Shown: positions 36,259 to 47,300 of the stretch, piece after piece
Position numbering within the stretch: position 1 is the stretch's first letter
Layout of the letters: the number at the start of each line of letters is the position of its first letter
Source: Acanthopleura granulata
Taxonomy: Eukaryota; Mollusca; Polyplacophora; Chitonida; Chitonidae
Assembly (NCBI GenBank): GCA_016165875.1
Contig: JABBOT010000037.1
Span: 1,302,001-1,366,000 of the forward strand
DNA length: 64,000 nucleotides
Reading direction: 5' to 3'
Program-made: the position numbers and the translations under genes
Notes under the pieces: model-generated
The model's input: the letters and a program-made list of their open reading frames with translations, nothing else
What the model was told of the DNA's origin: nothing
The model's database searches: none

Positions 36259-37556
36259 TAGCGCAGACACTAGGTCAAATCTATTAATATAGTACATACA
36301 GAGAAAATTGTGATCTGCTTACCTCGGCCACCACAGAAAATTGAGTTGCAACACATGAACATATCTGCATCCATGCATGCACCAAAAATGAAAACTGAAC
36401 AAGGAAAACAAATGGAGTTGTAGACCAGACACGAAATCATGTCTATTTATACAGTACATATAGTGATAATGGCAATCTGGTTACCAATGAAACAGTGAAA
36501 ATGGCCAAATGTGAGTCGCAACACATTGCCTTATCTATATCTAAGTATCCACCACAAATCAAACTTGAATATGGAAAATATTTGTAGTTGTAGCCGTGAA
36601 GCCAAGTCACATGCATTTACGTGGTATGTATACAGGAAATGATAATCTGGTTACCATGGTAACCACAGAAATGGACAAATGTGAGCTGCAACACAATTCC
36701 ATCGGTATCTGTATATCCAAACTTTAAAATGTATGTGGAAAACTATTTGAGATACAGCCCGAACATGAGGTCAAATGTATTTATACAGTATATACTGGGG
36801 AAATGGCGATCTGGTTACCAAGGAAACTGCGGAAATGGACGAATGTGAGTTGCGACATATTATCACACCTGTATCTATGCATTCACCAAAAATTAAAACC
36901 GTATATGGAAAACAATTCGAGATATAGTGCGGAGACGAAGACAGACAAACAGACAGAAGGACAGATGGACAAAATCACTATACCATTATTCCATCATCCA
37001 TTACGGGCAGGTGTATAAAAATGTGAAGTTTCATTACCAGAAATAAAATTTTATGACATTTGTTTGCTTTCAAATATGCAGTTTTTTGGATGAAATTTTA
37101 GGTCATTTACAGTATATTCCAGGACTGTAGCACTTCCCAAAGTTTCCACATCCGAATCTTGTGCCTCTCTTGTCCTCTAAGACAGGCATAACATAAATCA
37201 ATGCAGTCACAGGCCTCTAGCACACCCCACAGCTGGCAGAACCGAATGTTTTATCTGTGTGGCCTAAACCTAATACCGCCAGACTGGGCATTAGAAGCCA
37301 CACAGCCCTCCTGTGGAGCAGCTGGCCAGCCTGTCAGTGACTTGGTATCAGCACTGCTGTGGAGATTCTCCTCTCCTGGTATGACTGCTAATCCTATTGT
37401 TGGGGAATCCAATGAATAGCAATCAACTAACATATACCAACTCACGTTGCACACGTACCATGGAGTCTCAAATTCTCTGTGTCAGGCCCAGGAGGTGAGT
37501 TACCAGTGAGTGTGATCAAATACATCCACAAATAATTTGCACCCAGGAAGTTACAT

Positions 37557-37716
37557 TGGGGTATTTATTTATTTATTTATTTATTTGTTGGACTGGTGTT
37601 CTCCGCCTTTCTCAAGAACAACCAGGCAGAGCCCAGGGGAACCCATGACCATTGGTAGGCCGCTGGCGGACTTTCCCATGCGCGACCTCATTGAGTGGAA
37701 GACAGCACGAGCTGGA
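37557..37716 (-). repeat. SINE family 1, partial
   Basis: An ATTT-repeat tail, a shortened GGACTGGTGTTCTCCGCCTT, then AACCAGGCAGAGCCCAGGGG and CGCTGGCGGACTTTCCCATG. The tRNA head is missing. Confidence 0.8.
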
Positions 37717-38844
37717 CTGGCAGCCACCCCTGAAGGAGGCCGTAACTCCAGGGGATGGTGACTCCAGGAGATGTGGTGTCCCCTGCAGGCCTGTCAGTTT
37801 TCTCCTCAGATTAAAACAGTGTGCCTTACAGATCTTTGGGCAAGCACACCAGCCACTTAAAATTGCAAAACGAGATTCACGAGGTACATGAACATGTAGA
37901 CGCACAAGCCCATATTTCATTTGTCTCATGTATCTAAAAATACAAAGGCTACTGCCGAAGAAATTTTATTGATTGAATACTTTCTTCAAAAAATGTTTCC
38001 CCTCAAGTGGTTTTTCTCTAGTTTTTATTTTTTTATTTTTTTTATGCATCAGTGAAGTATTAATATTCAAACAGATTGTAGAAATGGAATGGGTGGAACA
38101 CAGCATTAGTCATTAGACTCAAAAGAAGTCAGAAGAAAATCTGGGGGTGAAACAACACCAGCCTGCATGAAATATGATGTTTGTAGGCACGCTGACATCT
38201 AGCAGTTGATATATAGGGGTATAGCATGCTTAAGAAGAGGAGTAAGATTTCAGGGGGCTAAACAACATCTGGGAAAGTCCTAAGAGGGAGCTGCGGCTTA
38301 CAGGCTACCCCTAGCTGGGTTGTACATATACGTCAGGCCAGGATTAAAAATACTGTTCCATGGACATAGCCCAACTGATCCTCCCCCTTACAATGGCCTA
38401 TCAGTCTCTATTATTATTTTCATTCGCTGATTTCAATGTTAGTTTCTTAAAAATCACTATCATTTTCTAGAATAAAATTGAAGAATTTCCATAGACATAT
38501 ATACTCTACCTTTTTTTGGACAGCCAAAGCCTAGTTACACCCAACAAGAATTTTCTTACGGGTGGCCTGCTATTCCACTGCTTGGATCTGCAGGCCATGA
38601 GTATGTGTACAAGTTTCTATGGTATTAGACAACTGTCAAGGACACTTGTAAGCAGTAAAGAACTTTTTCTGGAAAAAATATGTTTTAATTTTAGCACTCA
38701 ATGGTAAATAAAGTTACCATAAATCCTTACATTACGTCCATGGGCATGTGCACTGCTATCTGAATATCAAGACATCTTGTTTTCAGTGCTTCATTAGAAT
38801 CCCGGTAGTTTCAATCACTAGCCCTAGGACATACATGTAGGAAC

Positions 38845-39005
38845 AGTGGGTTCAAATCCAGCCTTTGACAGGGAATTTTAAGATCCCACTGATCTCACTG
38901 CTTTAGTGGCCTTGGTGAGAATAATCTCACAGTTGACCACATTTGTTTGGCCATTTGCACAGTTCACTGAAAACCACTTAACTGTCTATCACCACTATCT
39001 TATAC
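38845..39005 (+). repeat. SINE-like repeat, family 3
   Basis: GTGGGTTCAAATCCAGCCTT, TGACAGGGAATTTTAAGATC, ATCTCACTGCTTTAGTGGCC and ATTTGCACAGTTCACTGAAA parallel the 23580 copy. Confidence 0.65.
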
Positions 39006-39097
39006 ATCTCTGAACATCACACTTTGGAAGATCAATGGTTTACAGACTGGGCACTAAAGCTCCCTCCATCCCATATACATGTAGCTGACTGCCAAAG

Positions 39098-39237
39098 TGT
39101 ATTTATTTATTTATTTATTTATCTGATTGGTGTTTTACGCCGTACTCAAGAATATTTCACTTTTACGACCACAGCCAGCATTATGTTGCGAGGAAAAGAA
39201 AACCGAGCAGAGCCAGGGGGAAGCCATTGTATAAGTG
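39098..39237 (-). repeat. SINE family 1, 3' half
   Basis: (ATTT)n followed by CTGATTGGTGTTTTACGCCG, TACTCAAGAATATTTCACTT and CAGAGCCAGGGGGAAGCCAT, then it ends. Confidence 0.85.
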
Positions 39238-42200
39238 GGAATTCTGAGCATGGCAACGGACATATGACAGAGATTATGAAGCTCAGTACTGATACTGCTG
39301 GGTGAGTTCATCTGGTGGAGTGCCTTCCAGGACTATACAACATCTGAATGCATCTAAGGAGCTACAATGATGTGCTTATATGGCTGCATGTTGCAAAAGG
39401 TCTGCTGGTGGCGGGGAAAAAAACTAAAGAATAACAGAAAAGGAAAATTATGTTAAACTGTTAAATAACATTTCAGAAAACATTTTGAATTCTGAAAACA
39501 CATCTCACTGACCCGAGGATAATTGCTTTAGAAAAAGCTATGACTTCATAATTGTACTGTATCTGATATACAAATATCTGATAAAATTTAACTGGGCAAA
39601 TTTATATTTACATATATATCAAATCTCTGTTCAACAAGACTGATTCAACAGGATATGCTATTTTTTTATTTATTTACATGTATTTAATTTTTTAGGGTGC
39701 TGTGTGTAAACTGCTATTGGTATTTTTTGGTTAGGCATGTTGTCCCTTATTAAATGTGGGCTTAAACGCTTCATAAATGTGTTCAGTACTCTCCAGTTAA
39801 CGATCTTGTGTTTTTACTGCACCATAAAATATAAAAAGAAATTACCGACATGTTGCATGTTCCCTTCTCAATGTAAAACAGTACCTTAAATAAGACTAGC
39901 AGTCACGCATATCAATACTGCACATTCTTCTGTTTAAAACATCATGCTCAAGAATTTGTCACACATATGACTGCAGTAAGGTTGGAGGAAACCACACAAA
40001 ACACATTTACCAACAATGCCTCGGAAACCTCAGGACTTAAAGCTGAAGATGAAATAGCGAGAGCTGGATTTTAACACGTGACCTGACCGGTCTAGTGCTT
40101 GGTACATCTGTGGGTAAATCGGACCCGGCCAGAGTGGGCCAGGTACATGGAGTACTAGTTATACAAATAAATTCAACATGAAGAAAGCAGAGTACAGACT
40201 ATGACAATTTCCTTTGCAGCTTCTGCGTCATAAGACGTTTCATGTCACACAGACATCATGAAAGAGGATCTGGCTGGTAGGGCTGCCCAATAAGTTCATA
40301 AAGCCTCGGCCATAAGTCCAGTGATCAGCGAAGGGGCAAAAGCAATCAGCAGAGGCCCACTTTTATAGACCACTCTGTGAAAAGATTCAATAAGACAAGG
40401 TCCATCACAGGGCCAGAATGACATAACTCAAAAACCCAGCAGTGGAAGCCATAAAGCTGAGCAGAAGGCACAAGACCATAGAAATTGCATAACAAACAGA
40501 GTGGGATCTGCAATCAATAGATTCAGACGATCGAGGTGCGCACCAGCAGAGAACAATCATCCAACCACGAGATTATTTCTCACAGACTTTTGTCATGAAG
40601 ACATTTTTGATCAGCAGTCGCCACCAGAGTCCCTTTTAGGCTCCGCAGCCTGTTATCAACTCGCTGCCAATGATCATGAAATTCCCATCGACAGACTGTA
40701 ATCAAGACTTCATTACGACGACATTACGCGCCAGTAATGAGAGCCGAACAACCTCGCTTGCATTTCTTAACGTCCCCTTATTTTTTTTCGCGAAAAGCTT
40801 AGTAACAGACGTCTCGTCACTTTCATTCCCGGAGGAGATGCATGGTCATGTTATCTTCGCATGCAGCATGCGACTTGTCTACAGCTCGTGAATTCAATTA
40901 CAGCCCAGTGGGATTTGAAATATAAAGTTTCTCTCACTTCTTTCTACATACATGGATCTTAAAATCGTTTTGACTTATAGTGTTTCATTGGTGTAAGAGT
41001 TTCGTGATGTTACCAAGAATATTTTTTTCACCTGTTTAAAGCAAATGATGGCAGGTAGCTTTGTGGCTTGCTCAGAGTATAAAACCAGCAAGCCTTGGGA
41101 ACTGACGCACAAACTTTTCATCAAGTGACATACCAGTACACACTATGACCTGCAAATTAAAACCCCCATGACGTACATATAGCTGCAGGTGAATACCATA
41201 AGTCATCTCCGATGAAAACACCAAAATACAACTTTAGAAAACATAGTTCAAGTTTAACACATTTAGAGGAGAAAATAATAACATTACAGACATGTATGAT
41301 CCTAACTTATGTTGGCTAATTTTCAAAATGGAAAGGACCCAAAACTTTTGGTTCTAAAACCTACAGCAACATTGCCCTGCAATAATATTTTTTTTTTTTA
41401 CAATGTAGAAAGGTAATTTAATCTTTATAATTTCGCCTTCCTTTTCAGACACGGTTCAATGCTTATTCATTGTGTTTGTGTAGGCTTTTACACATACATG
41501 GACCGTAACTGTTCTAATCTTTTAGGAATCTTGCCTGCCCTTTTAGGCAATATACATGTAACTGGAACAGGAATACATAGTTTGATCTGTCCAACAGACC
41601 ACTTATCCAGATCTTTACTTGCATGAAGTCCGCAGATTTTTGTCAAAAATATCAAATTGTGACATGGGGGTACATGCGCATGCAAAGTGTATACTTAACT
41701 GGCTTCTTGTCTAGCTTCCTGCTGAATGTGCCACAAACACAAATGGCTTCATACTGGTTTATTCCATCTGTTTTTTTAGATGACATCTAGGTTAAACAAG
41801 TAAGCGTCCCAAGCTTACACGATTCACCTTCAAGACAAGTGATGGGCCTAAATACAGTTGGCTGCTAAACCGGAAAAAAAAGCTAGGACACTGGAAAAAG
41901 TTGAGGTTATAAAGCCATATCGTGCATGTTGGAAAAAGAAGATAAGCAGATTAAATAAACTGTATGTGTCACAATGCACACTGTGCCTTAAGAACAAGAT
42001 AGTTTACTAACTGTACATTATTTATATTCAACTTTGGCCATCTGATAAAATTTCCTTTTTTGATTGGTGTTAACACCGCTCTCTAGAATTTGCCACCTTG
42101 GGGAAGACTTCTGCCTGTTTAAGTTCATGTAGGAGTAAGGGAATATAACTTATTCATTTATTCAGTCATGGGAATTTCTGGTCAGAAGGAAGTCTGCTCA

Positions 42201-42340
42201 GAAAGTCTGCTAAATACCATACGCTATCTCCAAATTACATTAGCAATGATCTGTTCTCAAAAAATCAGTTGCCTTTCGATTTTCAAATTTGAAACAAAAT
42301 AGTGTGAAGGTAGCCAACTTTGGAAAATTCCGCAGCCTGT
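39238..42340. other. Gene-free stretch
   Basis: Apart from the candidate regulatory island at 40440-40930 it is AT-rich unique DNA with TACATGTA words. No exon found. Confidence 0.5.
40440..40930. promoter_or_regulatory. Candidate regulatory island
   Basis: A non-repetitive block with several TAAT/ATTA words (CGCCAGTAATGAGAGC, AACTGTAATCAAG-like), TTCGCGAAAAGCTTAG and CGCATGCAGCATGCGAC, a near-palindrome. Two overlapping short plus-strand frames have no recognisable domain. Confidence 0.25.
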
Positions 42341-42610
42341 TCAATTGATTGATTTGTTATGCAGTGCTCAAGAATATTTCACTTCTACTCAGTACAACGG
42401 TGGCAAGCATTACTGTGGGAGGACATTGGGTAAAACCCACAGGGACACCCAGAGGAAGCCCACAACCATTCTCAGATTGCTGGCAGACCTTTCCTCGAAT
42501 GGTCGGAGGGGAACCCAGCTAGAGTTTGTCTTGAACATTCAGCAACCACATTGCTGAGGGACTTCTTTGTCATTGTGTTGCGGTGACCCACTAACCACCT
42601 CAGCCACGCA
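42341..42610 (-). repeat. SINE family 1, near full length, diverged
   Basis: TGCTCAAGAATATTTCACTT, ATTGCTGGCAGACCTTTCCT, GAACATTCAGCAACCACATT and ACTAACCACCTCAGCCACGC follow the family order tail to head. Confidence 0.82.
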
Positions 42611-42639
42611 AGTTTTTATATCCTTCTATAATGTAACAT

Positions 42640-43030
42640 AAATGAGTATCATCACACTTTAATACAGAGGTGCATCAATATAATTCTTGTTCAATTCAAT
42701 ATCATCTTTACGCAAATGAATATGATTTTTGTCACCAATTAGCTATACCCTCTTCCAACCAATGTAAATATCACCTTTACACAATGAAATTATCACCTTG
42801 CTTGACACAAACGAATGTAATATCACCTTTAATGGGAAACACAATTAAATTAGCATCACCTTTCACAATAATGATAATCACATTCACACAAACAAATTAA
42901 GATCACTTTTACACATCTGAAAATCATTTTAACACAACTGAATAGCACTTTCATACAAATGAATATCATATTTACACAAATGAATATCATTTTTACACAA
43001 ATGGATCACTTTCACACCAATGAAAATTAC
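42640..43030. repeat. Degenerate 22-bp tandem repeat
   Basis: Units of the form AATATCACCTTTACACAAAT plus GA recur through the stretch and are clearest at 42955-43020. The left part is strongly diverged. Confidence 0.8.
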
Positions 43031-43685
43031 ATGGAGCCCTTCTATCACTACATCCATGTACATACAGTTGCTTTGTAGGCCTCTGTGTGCCCAGTATGAG
43101 GAGATGACTTAGACAGCTGCCGTATGGATGGATCGTGCTTGTCTTCAACCAGCGGCTCTAAGGTCCCTCGGTGGGAGTAAACAGACAAGGACTTGTCATG
43201 TGCCCACATTGCTCCCATCAAGGGCCATCTAAGGACACACTCCAATACAGCTGGCTAATAGGCTATACCTACACCACTGTGTTATTTCACACAAGAAGAC
43301 GACTGGCGAAATCAATTGTTCTAAACTGAGCCACACACAATGGAGTATTTTGAGCTTAAGAGAGATTCCAACATTGTGTGACTGGCATGGTTTTAGCACG
43401 CTTAACATTTCTGACAGCAGAAATTTCATACCTAATATAAACAATAGCATGTTTGGGGACTGCATGAGGGCCAGGGGCAGGGGGCGTAGGGCGCTGGAGT
43501 AACATGTTCATGTGTGGGCAAACACCACAAGTCAGCTTCTTTTGTATAAACCATGTACACTGCTTACACCACGTAAGCGGGATGAGCTAAGTTATAGAAT
43601 CTTCTTGACTGGATGGCACGTACATGCACACCCATTACTATTACATTCTACAAATGCCTATTTAGCTACATGTGCCTGAAGTTTT

Positions 43686-43956
43686 AATAATTTATTTCTT
43701 TATTTGATTGGTGTTTTACGCCGTACTCAAAAATATTTCACATGTATGACAGCAGCCAGCATTACAGTGGGATGAAACCGAGCAGAGACTAGGGAAAACC
43801 CACGACCATCCGCAGGTTGCTGGCAGACCTTCCCACACACGGCCGGAGAGGAAGCCAGCATGAGGTGGACTTGAACTCACAGTGACCGGAGTGGTGGGAG
43901 GCTTCTGGGTCATTGTTTTGTGCTGGTGCACTAACCCACTGATCCACGGAGGCCCC
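43686..43956 (-). repeat. SINE family 1, full length
   Basis: ATTTGATTGGTGTTTTACGC through TGATCCACGGAGGCCCC. All parts are present and well conserved. Confidence 0.92.
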
Positions 43957-45451
43957 AAAATTTGCTATGACACGTGCCATAAATGCACAAAATACATGTA
44001 CCCAACTCCACTCAATATACATGTTTATCCACAAACATATGCAGGATGACAGTGTATTAAAGTCAATACAACCTTGGCACAGGCATGCAGGATAGTTCCC
44101 CAGAAACCCCCGCCAAACTCGAATAAAGGTCTAGCCCCTTTAAGGTACATGTACTGAACCCATGACACAATGCCTCACATGTATGTGAATGGCCTCAAAT
44201 GATAAGTCAGTCATGTTTTGGAACTGACATCTCAAAATTTCTCACAACCTTACCAAACTGAGTACATACGACTGGGGAGTTTCGACATCAAACTCTTTTG
44301 TCATAGAAGGTAAAAAGAATTCAACTCTGTCATGTGTCAGGCAATTTTGTTGATTTTAATTTACCGCTCACCTGTCTTGTCGTGTTAGGGAGGCACAAAC
44401 GACCTCTCCTTCGATCATGAGCATCTTAAATTAAAAAACCTTCCACCACCATAATTCTCCCTATCATACGTCTAGTTTAAATAACTTCTTGGGAGCTATT
44501 CTTCGACGCCCATGTGCTCACAAATAGTTGCCTAACATTTCCGGCAGGTCACATGGTACAGTACAGCTTTTCTTGCCTTTAGCAATAACGGAGTTCTAAC
44601 TCGAAACTACCCTATTAACTTATAAGTACATGTAGAGAACAGCTCAACATGTAAATGTGGATACGAATCAGATGTCAACTTGTTTCGAAAGCTTGATTAT
44701 TCTGGAGTAATTAAAGTAGACAGGGTTCAACAATGACGACTGCCCGACTGTTCGAGACAGGTCAATGTCAACTTCAGGCCGGAAATTTTAGATCTAACTT
44801 GTCAGACTGGACAGGTCAAATTGACAGGAAAAATATGGATTCTGCATGTCTCAATCATACAGAAAATTAAATTATTGCACTGATATCGATGTAAGAAGGA
44901 AATTTAATGCCCATCTAAGTCAACAAGTTACTGCCGATAAAGGTACTGTCTATCGTGATGTGCCGCATCTTTTCACTAGACCCTTCTGTTAGACCTTCGT
45001 TGATTGGCCTGTGTGGGTCTCAAAAAGCACAGTCCAATCATTTCGGCCAATTAGAGATCATGCTTCAAAGCTCATACAGAATAAACACTATCAGGGCACA
45101 AATAGAGTCACCATAACACACAGTCTCTAGCTGCGAAGGTCATGAAGGACAAATACGTAATTTATTTCTTTTATTTCGCATATCAAATTGTAGATATATA
45201 GTAGACAACTTGGTAACAACTGCGATAATATGCATAACCAGGTGATGCTGATTAAACAATGATTAGACGGAGAATTTGAAAAAATGCATTGTGGCAGTTG
45301 GGACAAGTAAGCCACTACATTGGGCCAATCATTCGTGACTACCACCTGCTCGACTGGACAGGTAAACTGAAAATCTAAATGTAGAAAATTGGCAGAAGTG
45401 CGAAACTGTATGATGTGCTTATTTATGATTTCCATAGACTGGAAATGACGT

Positions 45452-45575
45452 CAGCGCCCAGCGTGGCAGCAACAAATACCATTTTTGAAGTCTTTGGTAT
45501 GACCCGATCCAGGCTTGAACCTGGATCTCCCGACGCCGAGGTGGACGCCCTAACCTTTAGACCACAGAGGCGGTG
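45452..45575 (-). repeat. SINE family 2, 5' portion
   Basis: AAGTCTTTGGTATGACCCGA, GGCTTGAACCTGGATCTCCC (B-box) and CCTTTAGACCACAGAGGCGG (A-box). Confidence 0.82.
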
Positions 45576-45950
45576 TGTGAACTTGAAAATGACACTCAAA
45601 ACTGACGAATAATTACATGTACGTGACAGAAGACAGATCAAACATGACTTAAGGAAACCAGCACTTTGTCCACCAACTAGGAACCTTAAAGGTCTGGCTG
45701 TCACTGATTCTGCAGATGTACATCACATAGAAAACGTCCCACATATCGTCAGGGCACACCACGCTGGTGTCGAGCTGGGACGTAAGCAGCATGACCTCAC
45801 CATCGACAGGTGCGTATGCCAACAAAAGTTGTCGCCCTTGAATTGCAACCAATCGTGAAAGGCCCAAAGCGTAAATGTATAAAGTTTCAAAGTGGCAGAC
45901 GATTTCAAGATACATTGTCCATAAAATTCTAGTAAACAAAAGAATCCTAC

Positions 45951-46048
45951 CTTTCAGGCAGCTCGACTGTCGATTTCTGGCCTCTGTTGCACGTTCCACC
46001 GTTAAACTTTTTTCCAAGAAGCTTCCCGGTTTTCGCATAGTTTGTCAT
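45951..46048 (-). CDS. Candidate first coding exon of an unrecognised gene
   Basis: On the minus strand ATG at 46048 opens 32 codons reading MTNYAKTGKLLGKKFNGGTC and then NRGQKSTVELPE. It ends at a donor CTGAAAG|GTAGGA (phase 2). The peptide is basic and has no domain I know. No convincing second exon is found at lower coordinates. An overlapping 129-codon frame (46038-45649) reads through the donor and contains the hydrophilic stretch LLTSQLDTSVVCPDDMWDVF. I cannot tell which frame, if either, is used. Confidence 0.22.
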
Positions 46049-46674
46049 GCCTGCCACCGCTAGGCTCTTTCTGACCTCCAAGTTAAGGAGATGGCATGAA
46101 TCGGTGCGCGGGAAACAAAATTTAAACCTGCCCTATCATGTCTGGTCAAAGGTTACGTTTACAGCAACGTCATTAAGTTTTGAAGTATAGCTGACAAGCC
46201 TTCCCTGCAGTTAATCTACTGCCGATCGATAATTGTAAGTTAATTTGTTTGACCGATCGATGGTATGGGGAGCAATCGCAAAGCAGCAAATTATGGTAGG
46301 TGTAGGCTATATATAGGACATTTGAAACCACGTGAGTTTGGATATATATTGGACCTAGGTCTATTTCTAAACTTAGCAAATTTACCACGTATAAGCCCTA
46401 TATATAAAATAGCATGGAAAATCAATGCGCCCGTAAAGCCCTAAATTTTACTTGTCTCCCCAACCCAACGATCAAATAAAAAAAAATTAACAAATCGGAA
46501 AAAAATTAGGCCTAAATAAATAGGCCTACGGTAGGCGATATGGGCAAGGCCTAAAAAGTAGTTTCGTAGGGACACCGTTTTTAATGTTCTTTCTGTGATA
46601 TGTACATGTCCCTCGTTGTGCGGGTACGACAGCGAATGTCTCTGCCTTAGAGACCTATACATATATAGTGTACT

Positions 46675-46878
46675 AAATTTATTTATTTATTTGATTGGTG
46701 TTTTACGCCGTACCGGTACTCAAGAATATTTCACTTATACGACGGCGGCAATGTGAGAGGAAACCCACGATCACCCGTAGGTTTCTGGAGGAAATTCCCA
46801 CGTAAGACAGGGGAGGAAGCCTGCGTGGGCTGGACTTGAACTCACAGCGACAGCTTTTGGTGAGAGGCCTTTCGGGAA
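46675..46878 (-). repeat. SINE family 1, head-truncated
   Basis: The tail is TTATTTGATTGGTGTTTTAC with a small GTACC insertion in GCCGTACCGGTACTCAAGA. It extends to CTTGAACTCACAGCGACAGC and stops before the A-box. Confidence 0.88.
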
Positions 46879-46989
46879 CAGAAAAAAGAAAGGTCGCTGT
46901 GACGTCATTGGCGACACACATTATCGGGGGAAATATTAGTTAGAATGACAAATATGAAATATAATAATATAATAATATAATCATAATAT

Positions 46990-47300
46990 AGTAAAATGGA
47001 AATAAAGATTGAGGTTCTGTAGTGGACATGTTGGGTCATATTAAACAGACTGAACACAGTGGCGTCACGGATTCTTTTTTCGCTGCTAAACAGGTGGTAA
47101 CTGTTTTATATTTCCATGTTAAATACAGATACAGGTGTTGTAAGCCTACTGCATGTACATTCACATGTGAATCTAGACAGATAGAAATCAGAGGCTTTGC
47201 CAAAAAAATAATGAAGGCCATATCTGATATCAGCCTGAAATTGCCTTTTGGATGATGCTTACTTTGTTTAAATGTGGTCTGTTCTTTTAACTGTGATATT
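46990..47300. mobile_element. Family E element, one outer arm missing
   Basis: CACAGTGGCGTCACGGATTC, TTTTTTCGCTGCTAAACAGG, TGAAGGCCATATCTGATATC and TTTGTTTAAATGTGGTCTGT match the 26971 element. Confidence 0.7.

Larger units (their letters stand above)
34900..37010. repeat. Tandem array, about 150-170 bp units, with X-box-like palindromes
   Basis: Each unit has, in order, a GTTACCATGGTAAC-like palindrome, CAGTGAAAATTGCCAAATGT, GAGTCGCAACACATTGCC, TATCTGTATCTAAGTATCCA, AAATTAAAACTGAATATGGA and AACAATTGGAGTTGTAGCC. The GTGAGTYGCAACAC core recurs near 35243, 35785, 35935, 36343, 36510, 36680 and 36845. Units are diverged. A family-1 SINE (36003) and an ATT microsatellite (35680-35725) interrupt it. 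The end carries GACAGACAAACAGACAGAAG. Reading frames here are repeat artefacts. Confidence 0.82.
34638..37114. mobile_element. Composite inverted-repeat element (family A) with a tandem-array core
   Basis: The left end ACCCTAAATGACTTAAAATT (near 34640) and the right end AATTTTAGGTCATTTACAGT (near 37093) are inverted copies of each other, about 27 bp with a few mismatches. They match the ends of the short elements at 26218 and 28421. Next to each end is the corresponding subterminal sequence of those short elements (GGACTAAGTCGCTTATTTTT on the left, CAAATATGCAGTTTTTTGGA on the right). Between them lies the 2-kb array described separately. No transposase is encoded. Confidence 0.7.
43957..46674. 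other. Stretch with one doubtful exon
   Basis: It contains a family-2 SINE piece at 45452 and the candidate exon at 45951-46048. The rest is unique sequence without recognisable coding potential. Confidence 0.4.
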
